Shown: positions 8,762 through 16,309 of the stretch, piece after piece
Layout: each line of letters opens with the position of its first letter
Numbering within the stretch: position 1 is the first letter of the stretch
Assembly (NCBI GenBank): GCA_000717735.1
Contig: JOBE01000032.1
Coordinates: 1-64,000, forward strand
DNA from: Streptomyces griseoluteus
GTDB taxonomy: Bacteria; Actinomycetota; Actinomycetes; Streptomycetales; Streptomycetaceae
Direction: 5' to 3'
DNA length: 64,000 bases
Translations under genes and position numbers: made by a program
The notes under the pieces: model-generated
The model's input: the letters and a program-made list of their open reading frames with translations, nothing else
Told to the model about the DNA's origin: nothing
Databases searched by the model: none

Positions 8762-8935
8762 GGTTATCGCGTGGAAAGAGGTGTCGTCGTCGCGGGGAGG
8801 CTTGCCCACCGGTGCTGACCAGGAACAACGGGCGGTGTCCGATTTGACGGGCTCCCACCGCCGGTCACACCTCCGGTCCCCCGCCGCATGCAACCGTCCA
8901 GGCAACGGTTCAGCCTCCCTCCGGTGCAACCCTCT
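8762..8935. repeat. dispersed imperfect repeat, copy B
   Basis: Second copy of the ~170-bp repeat at 4848-5020, same orientation, sharing TATCGCGTGG, AAAGAGGTGTCGT, GGCTTGCCCAC, CCGGTCACACCT, CGGTCCCCCGC and CCGGTGCAA blocks. It reaches into the last codons of the DUF402-like gene on the minus strand, so the repeat may have set that gene's 3' end. Confidence 0.7.
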
Positions 8936-9602
8936 TCACGGCCGTCCGGGACCGGGGCAGGCGCGGCGTGGGCCAGGCCGGCTCCCACCGCCAGGCCGCC
9001 CACCGATCCGCGTGCGCGAACAGCCCGGCGCGTTCGGCGAGCATCGCCAAGACCTCGGCGCGGGCGTCGTCGACGGCCTGGTGCTCGGCGTCGGTGACGA
9101 TGCCGAGGCGGCGTACGTGGGCGTACTCGTCTTCGTCCTTCCACACCCAGCGGGTGAGATCGGGCGTGACGACCAGGTCCACGGTGAGGTCGAAGGTGTC
9201 GAACCCGTCCTCGGTACGGCGGGTGGGGTGCTCGAAGTTGACGTACCAGTTCCGCAGCCGACGCCCGCCGTCGCTGTCGGGGACGAAGAAGGCGTTCACG
9301 CTGAACCAGGCCGCGGGCGGCTTCCACAGCAGCAGGTCGGTCTCCTGCCACACCGCGTCCGCGAGCTCCCACCGGCCGGCCGCCATCGCCTCGAACGCCT
9401 CCGTGCGCACCGAGCGGTCCTTGTCGTCGCGGGCCTTCGCGTACAGGCCGGGCCAGCGGGCCTCCGCCCCGGGCGCGCAGGCAGTCACCAGCGCCTCGCC
9501 GGTGTCCTCGAGAACCCGCAGCGCTTGCTCGCTCCACACCCTGCCCCCACGGTGCACGTCGCGCCGTACGACCGTCTCGCCCGTCTCGAAACTTCGCACC
9601 AC
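8910..9602 (-). CDS. DUF402-like protein
   Basis: About 230 residues, read from a GTG directly after GGAGGAGGAC (two adjacent GTG codons fit). The core matches the DUF402 pattern: RNWYVNFEHPTRRTEDGFDT, then a Leu/Val-rich strand and a WVWKDEDEYAHVRR segment. DUF402 proteins fold as a beta-barrel and some members hydrolyse nucleoside di- or triphosphates; activity here is inferred at most. The C-terminus (about 40 residues, RVAPEGG end) overlaps repeat copy B and may be remodelled. Confidence 0.75.
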   Translation of the reverse strand: MVRSFETGETVVRRDVHRGGRVWSEQALRVLEDTGEALVTACAPGAEARWPGLYAKARDDKDRSVRTEAFEAMAAGRWELADAVWQETDLLLWKPPAAWFSVNAFFVPDSDGGRRLRNWYVNFEHPTRRTEDGFDTFDLTVDLVVTPDLTRWVWKDEDEYAHVRRLGIVTDAEHQAVDDARAEVLAMLAERAGLFAHADRWAAWRWEPAWPTPRLPRSRTAVKRVAPEGG

Positions 9603-9671
9603 GTCCTCCTCCACCGGCCGCAGCAGGGATGTCCGGCCGGGCTTGCCCACCTCAGCGCGCCCCGGCCTGGT

Positions 9672-9701
9672 GGGCAAGCCGCCGTCCGGGGCGGCTTGCC
9701 C
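9672..9701 (-). terminator. hairpin terminator
   Basis: GGGCAAGCCGCC pairs perfectly with GGCGGCTTGCCC around a GTCCGG loop, between the end of the replication-relaxation gene and the start of the DUF402-like gene, both leftward. A further GGCGGCTTGCCC lies at about 9738. Confidence 0.6.
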
Positions 9702-9751
9702 AGGGTCCCCTTGTGCTTGCCCACTCCCCTTGTGCCGGCGGCTTGCCCTAC

Positions 9752-11377
9752 TCAGCCGCGCAGGCGGGAGAACCAGCCGGTGGCCTTCTGCTTGGGCACG
9801 GCCTGCTCCTGGTCGGGCTCCTCCTGCCGGTGAGTTACACCCCATGCTTTGTCCAGGTCGTCTTCGAACCGCTGGTCGCAGTCCCCGCACAGAGACGGGC
9901 GCTTCGCCGAGGAAGCCCAGCCGACGCGACGCGCGGTCTCCTTCCATCGTTCGTCGGTGAACGCGGCACCGCACTCGGTGCAGACGGGGCGCTGGGGGTC
10001 GGGCCAGAAGTCGTCCGGCCCTGCCGCGCCGCGCACCGGCTCCTGGCGCTCCTGCGTGCCAGCCGCTGGGCTGACGACGGCGCCGGCCTTGCAGCCGTCG
10101 CACAGGTGCGGGTGGGAGTCCTTCGTGGCTCCCCAACCCGTCGGCTGTACCGCCTGCCAGCGGGCGTCGGTGAACTTCGCCCCGCAGCCGGTGCAGACGG
10201 GACGGCGTGCCTCACGCTCGGCTGCCTGCTTCGCGGCATGCTCCTGGGCTGCCCGCCGCATCTCTGCCTGGTACTGCGCCGCGCGGACCTTGGCCTCCTC
10301 TTGCTCGCGGGCGTCGGCGGCCTCGCGGCGCGGGTTGCCGATCGCCTCCAGCAGGGTCTGCGGGCCGCTGCGGCCGAAGCGGGCAAACACCGGCCCGGCC
10401 GGACCGTGCTCACGCAGCTGGTTCAGCCCGACCGCGATGATGGGGATCTTCCGGTCGTAGAGGTGGTGGCCGCCGGGCAGCCGCTGCCCCTGCCACAGGT
10501 GACGGGTCAGCTCCATCAGGCGCGGGACGGTGCGGTTGGGGTTGCGCTCGCCAATGCGGTTGAACACCAGCAGCACGGGCGGATGCGGCACATCGCCGTA
10601 CCGGCCCTCGGGGACCGTCCAGCGCGTACGCCACATCGGGCGCTCCTTGCCGTCGGTGTCCTTCACCTTCCGCCGGAAGAACCGCGCGTACTTCTCCAAC
10701 TTGTCGGCGAGCTCCTCGGCGGTCTCGTGGCAGTTGTCGACCTCGATGAACAGCAGCGGCACCCCGTCCTGCGGGGCAGTGAGCACGATGTCGGCCTGGG
10801 CGCCGCCCTTGCCCGGCGCGTTCCACGTGCCGGTCGCCGGGAGCGGGACCTCGGTCCAGAACGAGGCGATCGTGCCGATGCCGTCCGGCCCGTCGACGAC
10901 GGCCTGGGCGGCGGCCCGGACTTCGACCGAGTCCTTGACCAGCCTGGCCATGTTCGGCTTCGGGCGCAGCATGGCGATCACGGTCTCGTTGACGGCCATC
11001 GGGTGGGAGGCGCCACTGGAGCCCGCGCCGCGCGCAGTGGAGCCCATCTCCGTCACCGGCCGGTTCAGCTCGTAGGAGGCAGCCTGCAGGCCCTTGGGGG
11101 TCAAGTTCCGCAGGGCGTCGCCCGTCTCGGTGGAGCCGCCGTTCTCGGACAGGCCGTGCCCCCGCATGTCGGAGAGGGCGGCCGTGTGCGAGGCGGTGCG
11201 GGCTTGCTTGCGCTTCGACGGGGTCTCCTTGTCGGCGTGCCGGAACGTCAGGTGCGGAGCGCCGATCCGCTGGATCTGATCCGTCGTCGCGACCTTCAAC
11301 GCTCCGAGCACGCGCAGCACGTCGCCGCGGTAGCTGTTCGTCGACCCCGCCGGGTTGGTCTTCCGCTTCCCCGCCAT
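9752..11377 (-). CDS. replication-relaxation family protein with zinc-binding C-terminus
   Basis: Predicted 541 residues from MAGKRKTNPAGSTNSYRGDV, with GGGAGCAG upstream of the ATG. The N-terminal ~60 residues (RVLGALKVATTDQIQRI and following) form the winged-helix start typical of actinomycete replication-relaxation (Replic_Relax) proteins. A central domain contains a PLLFIEVDNCHETAEELADK segment with the acidic residues of a nuclease-like core. The C-terminus has two zinc-ribbon-like modules, CTGCGAKF...LCDGC (about 394-440) and CTECGAAF...LCGDC (about 464-500). It probably binds DNA in plasmid replication or transfer; the nearby repeat block is a plausible target. Confidence 0.75.
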   Translation of the reverse strand: MAGKRKTNPAGSTNSYRGDVLRVLGALKVATTDQIQRIGAPHLTFRHADKETPSKRKQARTASHTAALSDMRGHGLSENGGSTETGDALRNLTPKGLQAASYELNRPVTEMGSTARGAGSSGASHPMAVNETVIAMLRPKPNMARLVKDSVEVRAAAQAVVDGPDGIGTIASFWTEVPLPATGTWNAPGKGGAQADIVLTAPQDGVPLLFIEVDNCHETAEELADKLEKYARFFRRKVKDTDGKERPMWRTRWTVPEGRYGDVPHPPVLLVFNRIGERNPNRTVPRLMELTRHLWQGQRLPGGHHLYDRKIPIIAVGLNQLREHGPAGPVFARFGRSGPQTLLEAIGNPRREAADAREQEEAKVRAAQYQAEMRRAAQEHAAKQAAEREARRPVCTGCGAKFTDARWQAVQPTGWGATKDSHPHLCDGCKAGAVVSPAAGTQERQEPVRGAAGPDDFWPDPQRPVCTECGAAFTDERWKETARRVGWASSAKRPSLCGDCDQRFEDDLDKAWGVTHRQEEPDQEQAVPKQKATGWFSRLRG

Positions 11378-12093
11378 CAGCTCTGCTCCCTCGTCGCTCG
11401 CGACCGGCCGCCGGCCAACCGCCGCCGCTGCCGCCGCTGCCGCTGGCCGCGCCCGGCCTGGGAGGGCGTCCGAGCCCCCCGGAACCCGATGCTCTCCTCC
11501 CATGCGGACATGTAGAGGAGAGAAGAGGGTTGTGACGGCGCAGTTTTCGCGCCGATTGCGGCGCTGACAAGGGCTTTTCCCACGTCCCCGGGTGCCGGGC
11601 ACCAAAGGGGGTTCCCAAGGGCCCTCCCAAGGGGGCACCCGGGGAGGCCCCTTGGGCTTGCCCCACGCGGGCCGGCCTTCCGGGAGGATCGGCCCGAGCG
11701 GCAGTGCTGCCCGGCCTCCGGATAAGTGGTCGTCATCGTCTGGTCTCCTTCGCTGCCCCGGCCGGGGTGGCCGGGGCGAAGGAGCAGCGTGCGCGGACCC
11801 CCCTTGTCCGCGGCCTGACCGGTGCCGGTAGCGGACGCTGTCCAGGGGAAACGTTGCCGTGGTCGGGGCGGTAGCGGAGGTGGACAAGGGGTCAGAGCCG
11901 GATTCGAGGCCGGGCCGACCCTGCCGGACAAGGGGGCCGCGTTTGCCCCTTGCAGCACCGATTCATCCGATTCGATCGGAGGGAGGGAGAGTTCTCCCCT
12001 CCGGCGGCCGGGCTCTGTCCACAGGGCCGCGGATCGAAGGTGGCTTCGAGGCCGCCGCGATCAGCGGGGCGGCCCGTACATGAGGAGCTGTCC
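11378..12093. other. gene-free region with GGACAAGGGG motifs and hairpins
   Basis: No gene is supported. GGACAAGGGG occurs at 11882 and 11926, with an inverted copy at 11800 and a related TGACAAGGG at 11565. A stem CTCCTTCGC...CCCCGGCC with its complement spans about 11745-11784. A DnaA-box-like CTGTCCACA is at 12015. The region separates the leftward replication-relaxation gene from a rightward gene, so it should hold divergent promoters. Confidence 0.5.
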
Positions 12094-12588
12094 GTGATCA
12101 TGATTCAGAACCCGCCCCTGTCCCAGGTTCCCGGCGTGGCGCTTGTTCCGTTGACGCCGGAGGTGGCAATCAGTGCCTTCGGCTACCTCCGGGCCATTCA
12201 GGCCGGCGACACCGAAGCGGCTGCCAAGTTCGCCGACGCCCATCCGCAGATGCCCTCAATGCTCGTCAACGTCGCCGAGCGGATCATCGTCCCGGTCACC
12301 GCCCTGTGCGGTCTCGACCCGGACCCGTGCGACGACTCCTTCGCCCTGGAGGCCGTCGGGCGGGTCCTCGTGGCCACCCTGCGCAACTGGTCGATGCAGG
12401 CCGGGCCGTGCACCGCGGAAGGCATCGCCCGCGCAGTCATCGACTTCGTCGCGCACATCCTCACCGACGAAGACCGTGAGGACGTCTCCGACGCCCTGTA
12501 CGAACTGGAGGTCGTCGGCGTGGGCCAGGCCCTTGAGGCGCACCCCGCACCGAACGGTGCGCACCCGACGCACCACACCACCGCGTAG
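12094..12588 (+). CDS. hypothetical protein (164 aa)
   Basis: Start GTG is chosen because GAGGAG lies six to seven bases upstream; an ATG two codons later is possible. The product begins MIMIQNPPLSQVPGVALVPL and is an acidic helical protein (VAERIIVPVTALCGLDPDPC, FVAHILTDEDREDVSDALYE). The last ~15 residues are His/Pro/Thr-rich because the gene runs into the start of the GTGC repeat block. No family recognised. It is the only gene between the replication-relaxation region and the repeat block, and converges on the relaxase operon. Confidence 0.6.
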   Translation: MIMIQNPPLSQVPGVALVPLTPEVAISAFGYLRAIQAGDTEAAAKFADAHPQMPSMLVNVAERIIVPVTALCGLDPDPCDDSFALEAVGRVLVATLRNWSMQAGPCTAEGIARAVIDFVAHILTDEDREDVSDALYELEVVGVGQALEAHPAPNGAHPTHHTTA

Positions 12589-12594
12589 CCGCAC

Positions 12595-13215
12595 CTCCGG
12601 GACGGTGGTGGTGCGGTGCGGCGCGCGTCCCCGGCGCACCACCGTGGTGCGGTCCACCGCACCACGGTGAGCCGCCCGCACCGCACCGCACCACCGTGGT
12701 GCGCTCCGCCCGCACCGCACCACGTGCACCCGGTGCGCACCAGGTGCGGTGACGGCGTCGGTGGTGCGCGCACCGGCGCACCACACTCCCCTCGCGGTGC
12801 GCGCCACTGGCCCCAGCGCACCGCGCCGGGCGCCTGCCACGGCCGGGCGAGCTCCTATATCACACACCCCCTTGACCGCGACCTGACGGAAAGCCCGCAC
12901 CGGGCCTGGCAAGGGGAAACAGGCGGGATGGCGTACCTGATCAAGGGGTGATGCGCGCCCGCCGGAACCCGGACAAGGGGTGGGCTGGTGGTGCGCGCAC
13001 CGGTGCGGTGCGGGACATCGGGTGCGGCGCACCGGGTGCGCGCGTGCCGTGCGTCGTCGGGTGGTGCGGCGCACCGGGTGCGGTGGCGCACCATGTCGGT
13101 GCGCACCACGGTGGAGTCCATCGTCGTCTGGCGCACCGGAGTGGAGCCCACTCGGTGGAGCCCACCCGGTGGAAGTCACCCGGTGGAGCCCACTGAGTGG
13201 GCTCCACTCAGTGGA
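12595..13215. repeat. GGTGCG/CGCACC palindrome-rich block
   Basis: About 620 bp saturated with GGTGCG and its complement. An identical 17-bp palindrome (CGCACCACCGTGGTGCG) sits at 12635 and 12687; GGTGCGCGCACC at 12763 and 12990; GGTGCGCACC at 12732 and 13098; a 20-bp unit GGTGCGGCGCACCGGGTGCG at 13021 and 13063, 42 bp apart. A small AT-rich patch (CTATATCACACA) is at 12853. It lies between the stops of two convergent genes, so promoter function is unlikely; a cis-acting origin, transfer or partition site is the natural inference. Confidence 0.8.
13141..13210. repeat. 14-bp tandem repeats (about five units)
   Basis: Five consecutive 14-bp units of the form GTGGAGCCCACTCG, with GTGGAAGTCACCCG as the most divergent internal unit; the last unit carries an inverted core so that units four and five form a hairpin. 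They lie at the relaxase side of the GTGC block, 20 bp from the end of the leftward operon. Confidence 0.75.
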
Positions 13216-13230
13216 TGGTGCCCGGCATCG

Positions 13231-13578
13231 TCACCACAGCCAGGCGCCTGAGTGCCGCACTCGGGACAAGGCACGGGCGTCACGGCGAGCGGCGGCGTTG
13301 CCGATCCGGCTTTGCCGGGAGCGGGGCCGGCGCGAGTTCCCGGCGGCGAGGCGGCGCTTGGCGGCTTCCTGGAGGCGCTTGCGCTGCTTGCGCAGCTCCG
13401 CCTTCTCCGCGGCCTTCGACTTCGGCTTCCTCGGGCGCTTCCAGACCGGCTGCCACCCCACGGGCTCGTCGGGGTCGGGCTCCTGGTCCTCGGTGAGTGC
13501 GGCGGCCATCTGCTCGCGGGCGGCACGGGCACGGGCGAGTGCGTCGTCGGGGTTGGGGCGGTCTTCCGGGGTGTTCAC
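13231..13578 (-). CDS. small basic protein coupled to relaxase
   Basis: 115 residues from a GTG with GGAGGAG six bases upstream, overlapping the relaxase stop as GTGA, so translation is probably coupled. The N-terminal half is acidic/Pro-rich (MNTPEDRPNPDDALARARAA); the C-terminal half is strongly Lys/Arg-rich (RPRKPKSKAAEKAELRKQRK), suggesting nucleic-acid binding. No family recognised. Position and charge suggest an accessory of the relaxase, perhaps acting at the adjacent repeat block. Confidence 0.6.
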   Translation of the reverse strand: MNTPEDRPNPDDALARARAAREQMAAALTEDQEPDPDEPVGWQPVWKRPRKPKSKAAEKAELRKQRKRLQEAAKRRLAAGNSRRPRSRQSRIGNAAARRDARALSRVRHSGAWLW

Positions 13579-15401
13579 GTGACTCCTCCTGGAGTTCGGC
13601 CCGGCGCGGGTTGGATGCCGGGGTGCTGCGTGTGCGGCTGCGGTGTCGTCGCCGGGGTGGGCTGCGGGCGGGGGCCGTGGGCGGCTTCGCGTGCCCGCCG
13701 GCTGTCCTGGAGCGTGGCGATCATCTGCGCGCGGGCGGCTTCGAGGGTCTGGCGGGTCTGCTCCACCGCGTCGACGCCGGTCTCCGGCTCCGGGAGACGG
13801 CCGTCCTTCCGGCCGTCGCGGAAGGGCCGCGGATGCGACGGCCTCGAGGCGGTGGGCACCGCGACGGTGTACGGGCGGGGGCGGGAGCCCAGGCGCTCCG
13901 CTCGGCGGGCGGCGCGGACGCGGGCGGCCAGGGCGTCGGCGGCGAGGCGGGCCCGCTCGTACGGCGGGGCGCTGCGGTTGCGGGTGAGCGGGCGCAGCAC
14001 GGCCTGGTCCTCGGTGTCGCGCGGGTACAGGGCGCGCAGATCGGCGGTCATCCTCCGGCCACGCCCGACGGGGCGGGTGTAGTCGTCGACGGCCGCCTGC
14101 ACGATCCGTTCGTCCAGGCCGGGCTCGTGGCGGCGGCCGCGCAGGGCGTAGGAGAGGTGGCGGCGGGCTTCGGCGAGGAGGTGGTGGTGTGCGAAAGCGC
14201 CGCGCATCACATACACCACGGCGACGACGTCGACGGCCGCCAGGGCGAGGTCGACCACCGGCCGCACCCGGGCCCATACCGCCGCGGCTGCCGCCCGCGC
14301 CCGCTCGGCGAGCCGGTAGACGGTGCAGGCACCGAACGCGGCGATCGCGGAAGTGCGCCATCGCGTCCGCAGCTCGGTCAGCGACAGCAGCTCGGTGCGC
14401 TTGGGCGGGCGGGTCTGGTCGGCGGCCTGACAGGCCAGCGCGTAGGAGGCCCGCTCCCCCGGCGCGTGCCCCTGCCGCTCCTCGTACTTGTCCGTGAGGA
14501 CGGACAGGGCGTCCTCGATCTGCTGGCGGCGGGTCGACTGCCAGCCGATGAGCCGCCGGTCGATCCCAGCGATGTCCATCACGGGCCGGCGGCCGGGCGT
14601 CACCTCGCGCGGCTCCCACGCCCACCCGAGCCGCGCCGTCACCTCCTCCATGAACAGGAGGGTGTAGAGGGTGTCGGCGGCGACGATGTGGGTCATCAGC
14701 GAGTCCGCCGACAGGTTCCCCCACTTCCCGTCGTGCGGCCGCTGGGCCCGGATGGACACGACCGCGTGCGCGTGGAGCAGCGGTCGCGATTCCGTGGCCC
14801 TGGACTCGTAGTGCCGGAAGACGGCGACGATCAGCCCATCCTTGACCCGGGCCCGCTGCTTGCCGCCGGCCTTCGAGCGGATCTGCGCGACCGACTCCTC
14901 CAGCCACTCCAGCGTCTTGTCGCGGGCGACGTCGTCGCACAGCTCCAGCACCCGGCGGTGCTCGTCGTCCATCAGGGCCCACGCGATGTGTGCCGTCGGC
15001 GGGGGCCGAAAGACAAGGTCGAAGGCCAGCCAGGGGGTTCGTTCCTTGGCCTTGTCGGTCTTGGGTGAGCGGTTGTGCTCGATGGGCCTGCCCAACACGG
15101 TCGCCCGCCGGGCCTGTGCCGGAGTCTTGCCCTGCGCCAGGAGCTCGCGCTCGATCCGGTCGGCGTCCGCGTGCCGGCCCTCCCCCAGGAGCAGTTCGGC
15201 CTGCCGCTCGCTCACCACGTCCCCGACCGCCAGGCCGAGCGCGGCCAGGCCCCGGCCCTTCCACACACCGGGCGGAACACCGGCCTCGTCCTGAGCGGCA
15301 CGCAGCGGCGTCCCTGCGGAGCGGTGGCCGTCGCCGACCATCACGCCACGGAACAGGTAGCGCACCCCATACCCCGGGCGAACTGGCGACATGCTGATCA
15401 T
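13575..15401 (-). CDS. MobF-type (TrwC-like) conjugative relaxase, no helicase domain
   Basis: 608 residues. The first ~300 match the TrwC/MobF relaxase domain: early Tyr residues 11 and 15 in the PGYGVRYLF start as nicking candidates, a DLVFRPPPTAHIAWAL segment, and a histidine cluster LHAHAVVSI near 208-216 corresponding to the metal-binding motif of the family. The C-terminal half has no Walker motifs, unlike long MobF proteins with a RecD-like helicase; residues ~395-430 look hydrophobic (VVDLALAAVDVVAVVYVMRG). It should nick oriT to start transfer. Two ATGs (15401, 15392) are possible starts, neither with a strong ribosome site. Confidence 0.8.
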   Translation of the reverse strand: MISMSPVRPGYGVRYLFRGVMVGDGHRSAGTPLRAAQDEAGVPPGVWKGRGLAALGLAVGDVVSERQAELLLGEGRHADADRIERELLAQGKTPAQARRATVLGRPIEHNRSPKTDKAKERTPWLAFDLVFRPPPTAHIAWALMDDEHRRVLELCDDVARDKTLEWLEESVAQIRSKAGGKQRARVKDGLIVAVFRHYESRATESRPLLHAHAVVSIRAQRPHDGKWGNLSADSLMTHIVAADTLYTLLFMEEVTARLGWAWEPREVTPGRRPVMDIAGIDRRLIGWQSTRRQQIEDALSVLTDKYEERQGHAPGERASYALACQAADQTRPPKRTELLSLTELRTRWRTSAIAAFGACTVYRLAERARAAAAAVWARVRPVVDLALAAVDVVAVVYVMRGAFAHHHLLAEARRHLSYALRGRRHEPGLDERIVQAAVDDYTRPVGRGRRMTADLRALYPRDTEDQAVLRPLTRNRSAPPYERARLAADALAARVRAARRAERLGSRPRPYTVAVPTASRPSHPRPFRDGRKDGRLPEPETGVDAVEQTRQTLEAARAQMIATLQDSRRAREAAHGPRPQPTPATTPQPHTQHPGIQPAPGRTPGGVT

Positions 15402-15560
15402 CCGCCCATGGAACCCCGGCGCTGACCTGCGCAGAAGCCTGATCCGGGGTCCTTCCCGCCGCGCGGGAGGGCATCACCAGATCTTTACCGCAGGGCCCGT
15501 CAGGCGGGCCGCCGAGCCAGCCCAAGACGGTAAGCCACCGATGTGTGCACAGTCCGCCGC

Positions 15561-15755
15561 ATGAATAGCGAACTGCTCCACGGAGACCTCTGCCCGCTGT
15601 GCCGCCGCTCTCTCACGCTGCGCCCGACCGTCGTCGTCCGCTCGAACGTGCCGTACCCCACCCGGACCGACTACCTGCCCCACTGCACCAGCTGCGCCAA
15701 CGCCCCCAACGCTCAGAAGTGGAACGACCTGATGAACGAGCGCTACGGCAGCTGA
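15561..15755 (+). CDS. small zinc-ribbon-like protein (64 aa)
   Basis: Starts MNSELLHGDLCPLCRRSLTL. Two Cys pairs, CPLC near residues 11-14 and CTSC near 48-51 (preceded by His), give a treble-clef/zinc-ribbon pattern. Third-position GC bias supports coding, but no ribosome-binding site is visible, so it may be leaderless or spurious. It is divergent from the relaxase gene. Confidence 0.45.
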   Translation: MNSELLHGDLCPLCRRSLTLRPTVVVRSNVPYPTRTDYLPHCTSCANAPNAQKWNDLMNERYGS

Positions 15756-15924
15756 CCCGGGCCGTGCGAATGCTGCGCACTGACCACATCAGCACCAGAC
15801 GCCACGAAATCCGACTCCAGCGCACTCCAACGCCATCCAACGCGCACCAGCGCAAAACTCCCCCGACCACCCACTACTGAGCGCACCGCGTCACCGACGC
15901 CCTTCGACACGAACAGCCACCACC

Positions 15925-15950
15925 GCCCCCGGCCGACTCCGGCCGGGGGC
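15925..15950 (+). terminator. hairpin terminator
   Basis: GCCCCCGGCC pairs with GGCCGGGGGC around a GACTCC loop, followed by TTCGT. It lies after the zinc-ribbon ORF and just before the RelE-like gene. Confidence 0.6.
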
Positions 15951-15973
15951 TTCGTGCGTCCTGGAGGTTCACC

Positions 15974-16279
15974 GTGCCCACCTACGAGGCTCTGCCCCGC
16001 TTCACCGCCGACCTGGACCGCCTCACCCCCGAGCAACGCCGCCGCTTCCGCCGCACCGTGGCGGCCTTCGTCGAGGACCTGCGCACCGGCGGGCACTTCC
16101 GCTCCGGCCTCCGCGTCAAGCGCGTCCAGCGAGCACCGGGCGTCTACGAACTGACCTGGTCCATGGGCACCGGTCCCGCAGGACGCGCGACGTGGGAGTA
16201 CGGGCCCGCGTGCCGCCCCGGCACACCGCACATCATCTGGCGCCGCATTGGCACCCACGACATCCTCGCCGGCCCCTGA
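15974..16279 (+). CDS. RelE/YoeB-superfamily-like protein
   Basis: 101 residues from a GTG with GGAGG seven bases upstream. The N-terminal helix pair (FTADLDRLTPEQRRRFRRTV) and strands LRVKRVQRAPGVYELTW, GRATWEYG and HIIWRRIGTHDIL follow the RelE-like toxin layout. In such proteins the C-terminal basic and His residues contribute to mRNA cleavage, but no active site can be confirmed here. No antitoxin gene is adjacent, so it may be an orphan or not a toxin. A degenerate copy of its 3' end is at 18172. Confidence 0.6.
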   Translation: MPTYEALPRFTADLDRLTPEQRRRFRRTVAAFVEDLRTGGHFRSGLRVKRVQRAPGVYELTWSMGTGPAGRATWEYGPACRPGTPHIIWRRIGTHDILAGP

Positions 16280-16309
16280 CCTCATCGCGGGGGCGGTGGG
16301 CATGGCCGG

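Noticed and set aside
9640..9750. CTTGCCC repeats as an array
   Set aside because: Only a hairpin terminator and a few scattered copies; spacing irregular.
12595..13215. CRISPR array
   Set aside because: Repeats are short palindromes at irregular spacing with no uniform spacers and no cas genes.
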